Below are positions 26,167 to 34,812 of a DNA stretch of 64,000 nt, piece after piece (position 1 is the stretch's first letter; each line of letters begins with the position of its first letter). Source of the stretch: Geofilum rhodophaeum (lineage in GTDB: Bacteria; Bacteroidota; Bacteroidia; Bacteroidales; Marinilabiliaceae); NCBI RefSeq assembly GCF_002210225.1, contig NZ_MWUJ01000008.1, positions 1 through 64,000 of the forward strand, in the 5' to 3' direction. The position numbers were made by a program, and so were the translations under genes. The notes beneath the pieces are model-generated. The model did not search any database. It was not told where the DNA came from and saw only the letters and a list, made by a program, of their open reading frames with translations.

Positions 26167-27165
26167 ATGAGCAGAAATAAACCTACATATCATTTTTTAA
26201 AAGCCCTTCTTCTGATTGTTGGTCTTCTGGGCCTTTCACTTCCCGGTCTGGCTCAACAGCAAGCTCTTTTTACGCAATTTGATTATCGTCCCCTTTGGAT
26301 GAATCCGGCTTTTGCCGGTTCACGCAACTCCCTGGCTATTGATTTAGCAACCCGCCAGCAATGGATTGGCGTAGAAGGAGCACCCATGACCTATTATGCC
26401 AGTGCACACCTGCCCATTAATGAAACAATGATGAGTGCAGGCGTATCCCTGCAAAGCGATAAAGCAGGTCCTGTTATGGCCAACGAGTTCAGCATTTCTT
26501 ATGCCTACTTGCTGCGCATCAACGGCAACCATTTGCTGTCGGCAGGCATCAATGCCGGAGTGGGCAATCATTGGGTGGGACTTAATAAACTGGCGCTCAA
26601 TGAGGCCAACGACCCCAATTTTCAAGCCAACATAGAGAATGGTTTCACCCCGGTGTTTGGAGCAGGTCTGGTTTTACATTCCCCCTGGTACCATTTGGGC
26701 TTTTCCATGCCGGGCATTTTACCTGCGCGACTCGATTTTGAAGGAGAAAACGCTTTGCAATACCAGCGCAATCAGGTCTACTACTTTACTGCCGGAACTG
26801 AAATTGGACTGGCCTATGACCATAATGTAAGTGCAGCCATATTGGCACGAATGGAAGAAGGATTGGAGAACGCCATTGATTTTAACCTAAGCTACCAATA
26901 TGCGGGGCGTTTCTCGCTGGGTGGCAGCTGGCGGATGAGCCAGGCCTTTGCGCTGATAGCGGGCGTGCAAATCAACGAAAACTTCCGAGTCACCTATTCG
27001 TACGACTACCCCCTGGGGAACCAACCCCTGAATCTGAGCAGCAGCCAGGAAATTACGCTCTCATTTGATTTGTACGGCCCCATCATTCCTAATCTCGACA
27101 GAGATTTCTTCACAAAAAGGAAATCCGGCGACGACGGAACCACCAAATCCATTCGTTACTTCTAA
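26167..27165 (+). CDS. PorP/SprF family T9SS-associated outer membrane protein
   Basis: A 332-residue paralogue of the protein at 24136-25179 with signal peptide ending SLPGLAQ. It shows the family opening QQALFTQFDYRPLWMNPAFAGSRNSL, then RQQWIGVEGAPMTYYASAHLPI and a final strand EITLSFDLYGP. It begins 4 bases after the stop of the 314-residue T9SS cargo and probably serves it. Its stop interlocks in CTAA with the stop of the convergent uracil-DNA glycosylase gene. Confidence 0.92.
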   Translation: MSRNKPTYHFLKALLLIVGLLGLSLPGLAQQQALFTQFDYRPLWMNPAFAGSRNSLAIDLATRQQWIGVEGAPMTYYASAHLPINETMMSAGVSLQSDKAGPVMANEFSISYAYLLRINGNHLLSAGINAGVGNHWVGLNKLALNEANDPNFQANIENGFTPVFGAGLVLHSPWYHLGFSMPGILPARLDFEGENALQYQRNQVYYFTAGTEIGLAYDHNVSAAILARMEEGLENAIDFNLSYQYAGRFSLGGSWRMSQAFALIAGVQINENFRVTYSYDYPLGNQPLNLSSSQEITLSFDLYGPIIPNLDRDFFTKRKSGDDGTTKSIRYF

Positions 27166-27887
27166 ACGCATCCCAGCCAATCAATATCGGAGACTCTGGC
27201 GAAAGGGTTCCTGCCAAACAAAAAATCATCGGGATGATCCTGACAGATCATCGGGTGTCGGCTCTCAATTTTTTGGAGTCCTGACAAATGGGCAACTACT
27301 CCCTGGGCGTGTTTGCCCCACAGCAACCAGCGCAAATCGGGTCGTAAGCGATGAATGTAAGCCAATAATTGCCGCGTAAAAGGGGCCCAAAGCGCAGCGT
27401 GACTGCCCGGAACACCCATTCGACAGGAAAAGGAAGTATTGATGAGCAAAACACCCTGTTGTTCCCATTGCTTAAACAGCTGTGCTGGAGGAGCAAGCTC
27501 AAAACGGCCGGCACGCATTTCTGACAAAACCTCTTTAAAAGTAAGAATGCGCTTGTTTTGTGCTGCATAAAGCGCACGAACAATATTTCTGAGACTCGTG
27601 TTTCTAAAGGGAGTGTACCACGATTGCAGGGGTCCGACTTCAAAGGCTCTGCCGGTAGCCACGCCATCCTGCGGATAGGGATCCTGCCCCAAAACAACGA
27701 CTTTGATGGCCTGTAAATCAAGCTCCAAAAACCGAAGCATAACAGTAAATGGAGGGGTTATCGGACCATCCTGCCCGAGTTTCTGCACAAGATCAAAAAG
27801 GCTGGTAAGCACTTCCGCATCAAAAAATGGCTGCCAGGAGCTGTGCGGCCGAAGACCAAAAATAGATTCAAACTTATTGTACGTCAT
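27162..27887 (-). CDS. divergent family-1 uracil-DNA glycosylase
   Basis: A 241-residue DNA repair enzyme that would remove uracil from DNA. The overall order of family-1 UDG motifs is preserved: GQDPY (residues 67-71, catalytic Asp69), TSLRNI (98-102), LLINTSFSCR and LLWGKHAQ. Two motifs differ from the canonical enzyme: GQDPYP replaces GQDPYH, and SRHPM (His211) stands where HPSPLS is expected. The leucine intercalation loop is therefore altered. The reading frame is intact, so it is not a decayed gene. Activity or substrate may differ from Ung. ATG 27887 is the start. Confidence 0.82.
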   Translation of the reverse strand: MTYNKFESIFGLRPHSSWQPFFDAEVLTSLFDLVQKLGQDGPITPPFTVMLRFLELDLQAIKVVVLGQDPYPQDGVATGRAFEVGPLQSWYTPFRNTSLRNIVRALYAAQNKRILTFKEVLSEMRAGRFELAPPAQLFKQWEQQGVLLINTSFSCRMGVPGSHAALWAPFTRQLLAYIHRLRPDLRWLLWGKHAQGVVAHLSGLQKIESRHPMICQDHPDDFLFGRNPFARVSDIDWLGCV

Positions 27888-27965
27888 GTTTGTTCTTAAA
27901 ATGATTAGGTAATATTAATGCTTAGGATGCTAAAATCCCTATTTTTAAGGCAAAATTCGATCCCT

Positions 27966-28727
27966 ATGAAGGTTCTTTTTCAATTCCTGCTGCTGCTTTT
28001 ATTGGCTACTGCTGCCTGTCAATCCCCGCCCGTATCCCATCGCCTCCAACATTTCGAAATCATCGAATTGGACGATCCTGATCTGGCCGACACTACGCTC
28101 CTTGCCTACATCCAACCCTATCGCGACTCGCTGAACGAGGCTATGAACGAAGTACTTGTACACAATGAGGAGCGCCTGATCCCCACCAAGCCAGAAAGTC
28201 CCCTAACCTCCCTGGTGGCAGATATGGTGCTGGAACAGGGTATGGCGTTTATTCACGAAGCCAGTCTCCCCAATCACCCTGCTGTTGCACTTATCAACAG
28301 TAGGGGACTGCGCAGTCCCCTACCTCAGGGGAAGGTGCTCAGGCGACATGCTTTTGAAATCATGCCCTTTGAGAACGTCTTGACTGCCGTTTTGCTGGAT
28401 GGTCGCCAGACCTTAGCTCTTTTTGACCACATCTACAGTGAAAACGGAGACGGATTGGCCGGTGCCACCTGTGATTTCACACCCGACGGCACACAGAACA
28501 TACGCATCAATGGTAAGGCCTTGCAAACAACAGCGCATTATTGGATATTCACTTCCAACTACCTGGCTGAGGGAGGCGATGGCTACAGCATGCTAAGCGA
28601 AGCAGACACCATCATCAGTTCCAGCTATGCCATTCGCGACATTATTATTGAAAAGCTGCAAGCCTACGCCTCAGCCAACAAGAAAGTACCCCATCAATTT
28701 TCAACGCGCATTAAAGATTTACGCTAA
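27966..28727 (+). CDS. 5'-nucleotidase C-terminal domain lipoprotein
   Basis: A 253-residue lipoprotein (lipobox ATAAC, Cys18) corresponding only to the substrate-specificity half of UshA-type 5'-nucleotidases: LTSLVADMVLEQ, VALINSRGLRSPLPQGKV, FEIMPFENVL, and YWIFTSNYLAEGGDGYSML. It lacks the metal-binding phosphatase half, which is the next gene. The start is set at ATG 27966, where the signal sequence begins; TTG/ATG codons upstream at 27918 would add 16 unlikely residues. Eleven bases separate it from its partner. The two proteins probably form one periplasmic nucleotidase. Confidence 0.85.
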   Translation: MKVLFQFLLLLLLATAACQSPPVSHRLQHFEIIELDDPDLADTTLLAYIQPYRDSLNEAMNEVLVHNEERLIPTKPESPLTSLVADMVLEQGMAFIHEASLPNHPAVALINSRGLRSPLPQGKVLRRHAFEIMPFENVLTAVLLDGRQTLALFDHIYSENGDGLAGATCDFTPDGTQNIRINGKALQTTAHYWIFTSNYLAEGGDGYSMLSEADTIISSSYAIRDIIIEKLQAYASANKKVPHQFSTRIKDLR

Positions 28728-28738
28728 GCCATAAAAGC

Positions 28739-29641
28739 ATGAACAGCAGAAGAAGTTTCATCAAAAAGAGTCTGGCAGGAGCCGCCCTCCTGGCTTTTCC
28801 TTTGTCGGGAGAAGCCTTTTTTAAAAAAGAAAGCACCCGAATTGTCATCCTGCATACCAGCGATCTGCACAGCCGCATAGACCCCTTTCCAAAAGATCAT
28901 CCCCACTATCCCGGTAAAGGCGGCTTTGCCCAACGAGCAGCACAAATACAAAAAATCCGTAAAGAAAACGAACACGTTTTGCTGTTCGACTCAGGAGATA
29001 TTCTGCAGGGAACGCCCTATTTTAACTTTTACAAAGGGCAACCGGAATTTGAGCTGATGTCGCGCATGGGCTACGATGCAGCAACCCTGGGCAACCACGA
29101 ATTTGACAATGGTCTGGAAGCACTGAACCAACTGTTGCCGCACGCCACCTTTCCATTTATAAGTGCCAATTACCATTTTGAAAACACAGCACTCAAGGGA
29201 AAAATCAGCCCCTGGAAAATATTTCAAAAAGGACGGGTTAAAATTGGGGTTCTCGGGCTGGGCATAGATCCTAAGGGTCTCATTGCCGACTCCAACTACA
29301 GAGGAATGGAATGGAGCAACCCCCTGGAAACCGGAGAGACAACCGCTGCCTATTTAAAGCAACAGGGCTGCCATTTGGTCGTGGCCCTGTCTCATCTGGG
29401 CTTGCAGATGGACCGTGGACGCTATGACGATATACAGCTGGCTGCCCATTCAACAAACATTGATCTTATTCTGGGGGGACATACCCACAGCTTTATGGAA
29501 CGTCCCTTGCTGACCCAAAATGCAGCCGGAAAAGAAATTCCGATCTTGCACTCTGGTCAGCATGGAGTTCAAATGGGGCGTTTGGATTTTGAATTTGGGT
29601 CCAAAGCGGAAGAAAGTCCTTACCAACTACTCAATGGGTAG
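28739..29641 (+). CDS. 5'-nucleotidase metallophosphatase subunit with Tat-like signal
   Basis: The 300-residue protein is the catalytic half of a 5'-nucleotidase: HTSDLHSR (Asp42, His44), FDSGDILQGTPYF, LGNHEFDNG, ALSHLG and GGHTHSF supply the dinuclear metal ligands. The N-terminus MNSRRSFIKKSLAGAALLAF fits a twin-arginine signal (SRRSFIKK). In most bacteria this domain is fused to the nucleotide-binding domain; here that domain is the preceding gene. Substrate would be periplasmic nucleotides or related phosphate esters. Its stop overlaps the end of the opposite-strand Lrp gene by 15 bases. Confidence 0.9.
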   Translation: MNSRRSFIKKSLAGAALLAFPLSGEAFFKKESTRIVILHTSDLHSRIDPFPKDHPHYPGKGGFAQRAAQIQKIRKENEHVLLFDSGDILQGTPYFNFYKGQPEFELMSRMGYDAATLGNHEFDNGLEALNQLLPHATFPFISANYHFENTALKGKISPWKIFQKGRVKIGVLGLGIDPKGLIADSNYRGMEWSNPLETGETTAAYLKQQGCHLVVALSHLGLQMDRGRYDDIQLAAHSTNIDLILGGHTHSFMERPLLTQNAAGKEIPILHSGQHGVQMGRLDFEFGSKAEESPYQLLNG

Positions 29642-30091
29642 TTGGCGTTTGAACGACTCATCGAGTGAAATAATGGTTTCCGTTGAGGAAATTCCGGGAA
29701 TGGACTGCAACTTGTCGTGTAAGATACGCTTTAGATGCTCGTTGCTTTGCGCATAAATCTTAATGAAGATGGCGTATTGACCGGTGGTATAATGACACTC
29801 TACAATCTCCGGAACCTGCTCCAACATTTGCACCACCTTATCGAACAAACTGGCTTTTTTTAGAAAAACACCCATAAAAGCACAGGTATGAAAACCAATT
29901 TTTGAAGGATTCAGTACGAATTCAGAACCTTTGATTACGCCTATATTCATCAACCGTTGTATCCGCTGATGAATGGCAGCGCCAGACACTTTGCATTCTC
30001 TGGCTACTTCCAGAAATGGAATACGGGCATTTTTAGTTATGAGACTTAAAATTTTCTTATCGAGGTGATCTATTTGTACGTTGGCTTCCAT
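29627..30091 (-). CDS. Lrp/AsnC family transcriptional regulator
   Basis: A 154-residue regulator with an N-terminal winged helix-turn-helix (LDKKILSLITKNARIPFLEVARECKVSGAAIHQRIQRL) and a C-terminal RAM/ligand domain (AFMGVFLKKASLFDKVVQML, IVECHYTTGQYAIFIKIYA). Such proteins sense amino acids or related metabolites and form dimers to octamers. ATG 30091 is the start. No obvious target operon adjoins it: one neighbour is convergent and the other is the large T9SS beta-helix gene ending at 30206. Confidence 0.93.
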   Translation of the reverse strand: MEANVQIDHLDKKILSLITKNARIPFLEVARECKVSGAAIHQRIQRLMNIGVIKGSEFVLNPSKIGFHTCAFMGVFLKKASLFDKVVQMLEQVPEIVECHYTTGQYAIFIKIYAQSNEHLKRILHDKLQSIPGISSTETIISLDESFKRQLPIE

Positions 30092-30205
30092 ATTGAAAAT
30101 TAATAAGGTAACAAATCATCAGTACGACAATCTTCTGACTGCGCAATATCTACGAATTTAAAATAAATACGCCAATCTACAAACAATCTGTAAGTATTTT
30201 CACAC

Positions 30206-33200
30206 TTATTTCACATGCAGCCGGACCACATCAGAAAATCCGCTTTCCGATTGATAGCGCAAAAGATAAACGCCGGGCGACAATGCGGGAAGTGATGGAT
30301 ACTGAAGACCTGATCCCTCCAGGTGTTGTGTAAAAACGAGACGCCCACTTAAATCAATAAGCTGCAGAAAACCACCGACATACTCCCCAGGCACCTGCAA
30401 GGTCAGGCGCTCGCTCTCCAAGCGTATGGGATTGGGCCACAATTGCAATCCTCCAGACACAAGGGAGGTCTCCTGCCTACTGGTGGGATTAAGTATGCGA
30501 AAAGTACTGTAATAAGACCAGTCCAGGTAGCCCTCAGCGGTACGCGCTCTTACCCGCCAACTGATTTCATCTGCCGGGGAAAGATTTACAATATTCTGGC
30601 TCAGACCTTGCAAACCACTCATCACCTGATAAGCAGTTCCTACACGGTATTCCAACTCGTAGTCCAGGATTCCGGCAGGCGCTTCCTCCTCCCAGACCCA
30701 ACGCAACTCCATAGCGCTAACATCCGTCCCAAACTCAGTCCCATCCGCAGGATACTCTACAATCGGAGCCATCAATTGCACATCAAAACCACCTTCAAAG
30801 GGGCCCATATCGGGCTGTGCACCCTGAACACGATCGGCTCCTATAAAGTCGACCAGTCCGACTCCCTGAGGCCAAGCGCCAGGCATACCCTCTTCCAGGG
30901 CTGGGGAAGTCATCCCCAAACGATAATCCCCTTCTGCAACATTTAAAAACAAGGGATCGGCTTGCAAGTTGCCAACTCCGGTGTAACCGTTTTCCACCAA
31001 ACTGTAAGTCACTTCAGCGCCGCGAAAAGAAGCATCAGCAATACCCGCAGTATTTTTCCAGGCTATGGAATTATACACCTTGCTGTAGTTGCCGTACAAA
31101 GCTCCGCCATATGAGGAGGCCTGATTCTGATGCCACAAACAGTGGTAAAACATCATAACCCCTGAAGCAGAAACCGCGCCACCACTGCTTCCGGCCTTGT
31201 TATTGGTAAACAGGGTGTTGACAAAAACCGGTTCCGAGTAGGCATCGCCCCAAACAGCTCCACCGGATGTGGCGCTCTGGTTTTGCCTGAACCAAACATT
31301 AATAATGCGAGGAGACGCATAGGTCAATACCAAACCACCACCACCTGCGTTGTCTGAGTTGGCTCCTTCGATAATTAAACCGTCCAGCCATAAATCCCTT
31401 ACCGGGGAATCGGCATCTCCACTAACATGAACAAGCTGCCTTACATTATCAGCTGCAGCATTTTGATCCCCAATTTCTCCACTGAGTACAGTAGGATAAT
31501 TAAACCAGTCTCTTTGCTCCAGTTCACTTTCATTCCCAAGGAAGCCTCCGTATATTTTAATGCCGTCGATCAGGTTAAAGGACGCATCACGAGTGGCCCC
31601 GGGAAGGTAAGTCCCTGCCGCCAGCCAAAGCTCGTCACTTGCGATGGCCATAGCCAAGGCTTCCTGCAAAGAGACCGCATCGGACCATGAAGTTCCGCCT
31701 CCCTGCCCTTCCGGCTTAACATACAAAGGATGGCCACGGCGCACTCTAAAGACAGCGGGGGCCGACCAGCGGCGACTGCCGTCGCTGTGGCGACTGTACA
31801 AGCGCCAATTCACCCGGTCGAGAGGCTGAACGCCGTCCAGCAAAGTTTGTAAGCCGCTCAGACCATTCATTTCAATCTCTTCTCCTTCGTTTACGCGATA
31901 TACCAACACATAGTCCACTACATCCGACGGAGTTGCATCGTGCCAACGCCATTCCACAGCTACATTTCCTTCGCCCGGCTCTTGCGTCTTTCCGTTGGCC
32001 GGATTGAAGGCATAAACCGTATTGGTGCCTCCCTCAAAAGGCCCAATATCTGCTTGCCCACCCAGGACTCTGCTTCTTCCGCGGAAATCGTTACTCAGCC
32101 AGGTAGGAACCGCCAATCCCTTATCAATAGCAGGAGAAGCGTAATTCAGACGAAAATCACCAAACTCCCCATCCACAAACAAGGGATCGTCGTTCAGCAA
32201 TTCACTGGCGCTGACCTCATCGGCCATACAACTATAAACCTCAGCGTTGAAATAATGATGATTGCTGCTGATGGAAGAAGCACTGAGTGCAAAAATAGAG
32301 TTGCGGACTTTCAGTTTATTGCTGGAGGTGGCAAAAACAGCACCACCCCAAAGGTCACAACTGTTCCGGTAAAAAACACTGTTCCAAACATCAAAAACAG
32401 CATCGGTATATAGGGCGCCGCCATTACTGGTCGCATGGTTATCCATAAATATTAAGTTCCCCGCCAATGGCTGCGAATTACCCAAAACGGCCATCCCGGC
32501 ACCGTTCTTTCCGTTGTTGTTTTTGAAAAGTACATTGACCACGGTTGGCGAAGCATGTTCAAGATACAGTCCCCCGCCAAAGTCGAAGGTATTGATGCTC
32601 AAGCGTGCATTGCCGCCCGTAACAACCAGACCGTCCAACCGGGTTTGATGACCAACCGGGCTGCCCAAGGTTCCGCGCATCCGTACCACGTTGAAAGCAT
32701 TGTCCGCAATGCTTTCCGGGTCGCCCAACTCGCCGGTAAGGACACTTCGGTTCTGCAAGACATTGCGTTGACTCAGAAGCGTTTCCGTTCCCACAAAACC
32801 TCCAAATAAGGAAACGCCATTAGGAATTTCAAAAGCTGTGGCAGGGTCTCCTTCTGCATCTGTCACATAATTGCCCTTCATCAACCAAAGCTGATCGCCA
32901 TAAGCGGCATTCTGTAAAGCACCATGTAAAGAGCTGGCTGCAGTCCATGAACTGCCGTCACCACTACCGTCGACTTTAACGTAAACGGGGCGTCCGCGGG
33001 TAATATAAAAAACAAAGACCTCGGAATACATTTGCCCGTTGTCATCCATTTGCGCAACCACCCGCCATTCTACCTTGTCAAAAGCATTTAAGCCCTCAAT
33101 GGTATAGGAACTTTCGGTATCGGGTACCACTACGCCACTCCAGGTTGCCACCCCGTTCAGCCGATACTCTACTCTAAAAGAGTTTAAGCCGGCGGGGCCA

Positions 33201-34615
33201 TCCTGGGGCCACTCCCACACTACGTTAACAGAAGAAGTGCCTGCATCAAACAATTGTTTGTTGGCGGGACTGATTAAAGTAGGCAGCACTTCGCCCCCTT
33301 CGTACACGCCTATGTCTACAGTTCCGGCCTGGATGCGAGTGCGCTGGCCGAAATCATAGTCACCATCATCCGGCACATAGGCGTTACTGCCTTTATTGAG
33401 GACCGGCGAATTTACATTTACGCGAAAATCACCGCCCTCGGCATAAATAAATTGGGGATCGGACGAAATATTGGCTGTTCCCAAAACTCCTCCCTCCACC
33501 ACACTATAGCGAAAAATCGTATTGTAGCCCTGTGGGCTTGATGAAGCAGCATTGCCCCAAAAAATAGAGTTTATGCCGGCAACTGCACCGTAGCCCCCAT
33601 TGTCCACGGCCCCACCCCGTGAAAGGGCATTATTAGCGTAAAAAACACAGTTGACAAAGTCCATGGCTCCCAAAGTCCTTACCGCACCGCCAAACCTTTG
33701 CGCTTGATTGCCTCTGAAAATACAATTAAAAAAATAAGGCGAGGAATGCTCGTCCGCAGCCACTGCGCCCCCACTGAAGGAAGTATTGTTGCGAAACACC
33801 ACATTACGAAAATCGACCCAAGCCCGTGTCAAACGGATGCCCCCGCCGCTCACGCTGTCCTCCGTGGCGTAACCTTCTTCAATGATGACCCCGTCAATTC
33901 GGGTAGCGCGAGTAAGCGGGAATTCTTCGCTGCCGAGTGCCACCAATACATGGCGGGCATTGTCGGTCTCCGACTCCACGTCACCAATGTTGCCACTCAA
34001 AATCACCGGGTTATCCTGCCAGTTGCGTTGCCCCAGCTCAGTCTCTGTTCCGGCAAAACCACCAATTATCTGGACCCCATCGCGAAGCAATAAAAACGGA
34101 GTGTTCCTGTCGTATCCGCTAACCGGCAGGTAAGTGCCTGCTGCCAACCACAATTCATCTCCGGGAACTGCATTAATCAGTGCATTTTGTAAAGAAGACG
34201 CATTACCCCAACTGCTTCCGTTTCCACTGCCATTGGTCCTGACATAAACCGGCTGATTGCGCGCAACGTAGAATTGTCGTCGGGCGGTCCAGGTGCGACC
34301 ATCATCCGTGTCTACCGCAGCCACCCGCCAACTTATGCGCGTACCGGGCGTCAGTCCGCCCAGAGCATAGGAAGTCCCTGAAAGGCCACTCACCAGGTCT
34401 TGCACGACTCCGTTAACAGCATACTCAATTTCGTATCCGCTTAAATTTTCAATGGGTGTGTCGCTCCATGACCAGCTGAGATTTACTGAGGTCGTCTCGA
34501 TGGAAAAAACAGCCTCGGGTTCGGGCGACACAGGTTCCAGGGTACCCGCACTAAGACGCAGAGAGCAAAATAATCCCACGACCAGCAGATACCAAAGCCT
34601 GTAATAATTCTTCAT
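30206..34615 (-). CDS. T9SS-secreted protein with three Fn3-beta-helix modules
   Basis: A 1469-residue surface or secreted protein built from a repeated cassette. Each cassette is a fibronectin-III-like domain ending in WRV, then a right-handed beta-helix that opens with PVYVRTNGSGNGSSWGNASSL, PVYVKVDGSGDGSSWTAASSL or PLYVKPEGQGGGTSWSDAVSL and closes with DIGVYEGG, DIGPFEGG or DMGPFEGG. A fourth Fn3 domain precedes the C-terminal type A T9SS sorting domain (LQLWPNPI, LQLIDLSGRLVF, LSPGVYLLRYQ). The helix parts resemble choice-of-anchor/pectate-lyase-like folds; no catalytic residues are evident. The start is ATG 34615 (MKNYYRLW, signal peptide), not the upstream TTG 34639, which lies in the -7 box. 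Confidence 0.87.
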   Translation of the reverse strand: MKNYYRLWYLLVVGLFCSLRLSAGTLEPVSPEPEAVFSIETTSVNLSWSWSDTPIENLSGYEIEYAVNGVVQDLVSGLSGTSYALGGLTPGTRISWRVAAVDTDDGRTWTARRQFYVARNQPVYVRTNGSGNGSSWGNASSLQNALINAVPGDELWLAAGTYLPVSGYDRNTPFLLLRDGVQIIGGFAGTETELGQRNWQDNPVILSGNIGDVESETDNARHVLVALGSEEFPLTRATRIDGVIIEEGYATEDSVSGGGIRLTRAWVDFRNVVFRNNTSFSGGAVAADEHSSPYFFNCIFRGNQAQRFGGAVRTLGAMDFVNCVFYANNALSRGGAVDNGGYGAVAGINSIFWGNAASSSPQGYNTIFRYSVVEGGVLGTANISSDPQFIYAEGGDFRVNVNSPVLNKGSNAYVPDDGDYDFGQRTRIQAGTVDIGVYEGGEVLPTLISPANKQLFDAGTSSVNVVWEWPQDGPAGLNSFRVEYRLNGVATWSGVVVPDTESSYTIEGLNAFDKVEWRVVAQMDDNGQMYSEVFVFYITRGRPVYVKVDGSGDGSSWTAASSLHGALQNAAYGDQLWLMKGNYVTDAEGDPATAFEIPNGVSLFGGFVGTETLLSQRNVLQNRSVLTGELGDPESIADNAFNVVRMRGTLGSPVGHQTRLDGLVVTGGNARLSINTFDFGGGLYLEHASPTVVNVLFKNNNGKNGAGMAVLGNSQPLAGNLIFMDNHATSNGGALYTDAVFDVWNSVFYRNSCDLWGGAVFATSSNKLKVRNSIFALSASSISSNHHYFNAEVYSCMADEVSASELLNDDPLFVDGEFGDFRLNYASPAIDKGLAVPTWLSNDFRGRSRVLGGQADIGPFEGGTNTVYAFNPANGKTQEPGEGNVAVEWRWHDATPSDVVDYVLVYRVNEGEEIEMNGLSGLQTLLDGVQPLDRVNWRLYSRHSDGSRRWSAPAVFRVRRGHPLYVKPEGQGGGTSWSDAVSLQEALAMAIASDELWLAAGTYLPGATRDASFNLIDGIKIYGGFLGNESELEQRDWFNYPTVLSGEIGDQNAAADNVRQLVHVSGDADSPVRDLWLDGLIIEGANSDNAGGGGLVLTYASPRIINVWFRQNQSATSGGAVWGDAYSEPVFVNTLFTNNKAGSSGGAVSASGVMMFYHCLWHQNQASSYGGALYGNYSKVYNSIAWKNTAGIADASFRGAEVTYSLVENGYTGVGNLQADPLFLNVAEGDYRLGMTSPALEEGMPGAWPQGVGLVDFIGADRVQGAQPDMGPFEGGFDVQLMAPIVEYPADGTEFGTDVSAMELRWVWEEEAPAGILDYELEYRVGTAYQVMSGLQGLSQNIVNLSPADEISWRVRARTAEGYLDWSYYSTFRILNPTSRQETSLVSGGLQLWPNPIRLESERLTLQVPGEYVGGFLQLIDLSGRLVFTQHLEGSGLQYPSLPALSPGVYLLRYQSESGFSDVVRLHVK

Positions 34616-34636
34616 TGGGTTCACGCTAATGTTTTG

Positions 34637-34644
34637 CAAACATA
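34637..34644 (-). promoter_or_regulatory. -7 box of the beta-helix T9SS gene
   Basis: TATGTTTG on the minus strand (34644-34637) matches TAnnTTTG and lies 21 bases before ATG 34615. No good -33 box is seen. Confidence 0.5.
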
Positions 34645-34776
34645 ATACAAAACAAGATTAAATTCCGTGTTTATACGCACAAGACTTGTCGACGTTTCAA
34701 CTTTTATCAACAAAAACCAGGCTTTCATCCCCAAATTAGTGCATTTTGAACCAGGCACAGCAAAATGCAGCAATAT

Positions 34777-34807
34777 TTTGCAGGAAAGCGCCCACACACT
34801 AACTTTG
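34777..34807 (+). promoter_or_regulatory. consensus promoter of pabB-tilS, likely leaderless
   Basis: TTTG (34777-34780), exactly 19 bases, TAACTTTG (34800-34807): every consensus base is present. The pabB ATG is at 34813, only 5 bases after the -7 box, so transcription should begin at or within a base or two of the start codon. Confidence 0.8.
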
Positions 34808-34812
34808 CAGCC

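Noticed and set aside
27162-27887. Pseudogene status for the glycosylase
   Set aside because: The frame is intact and most motifs, including the catalytic Asp, are preserved.
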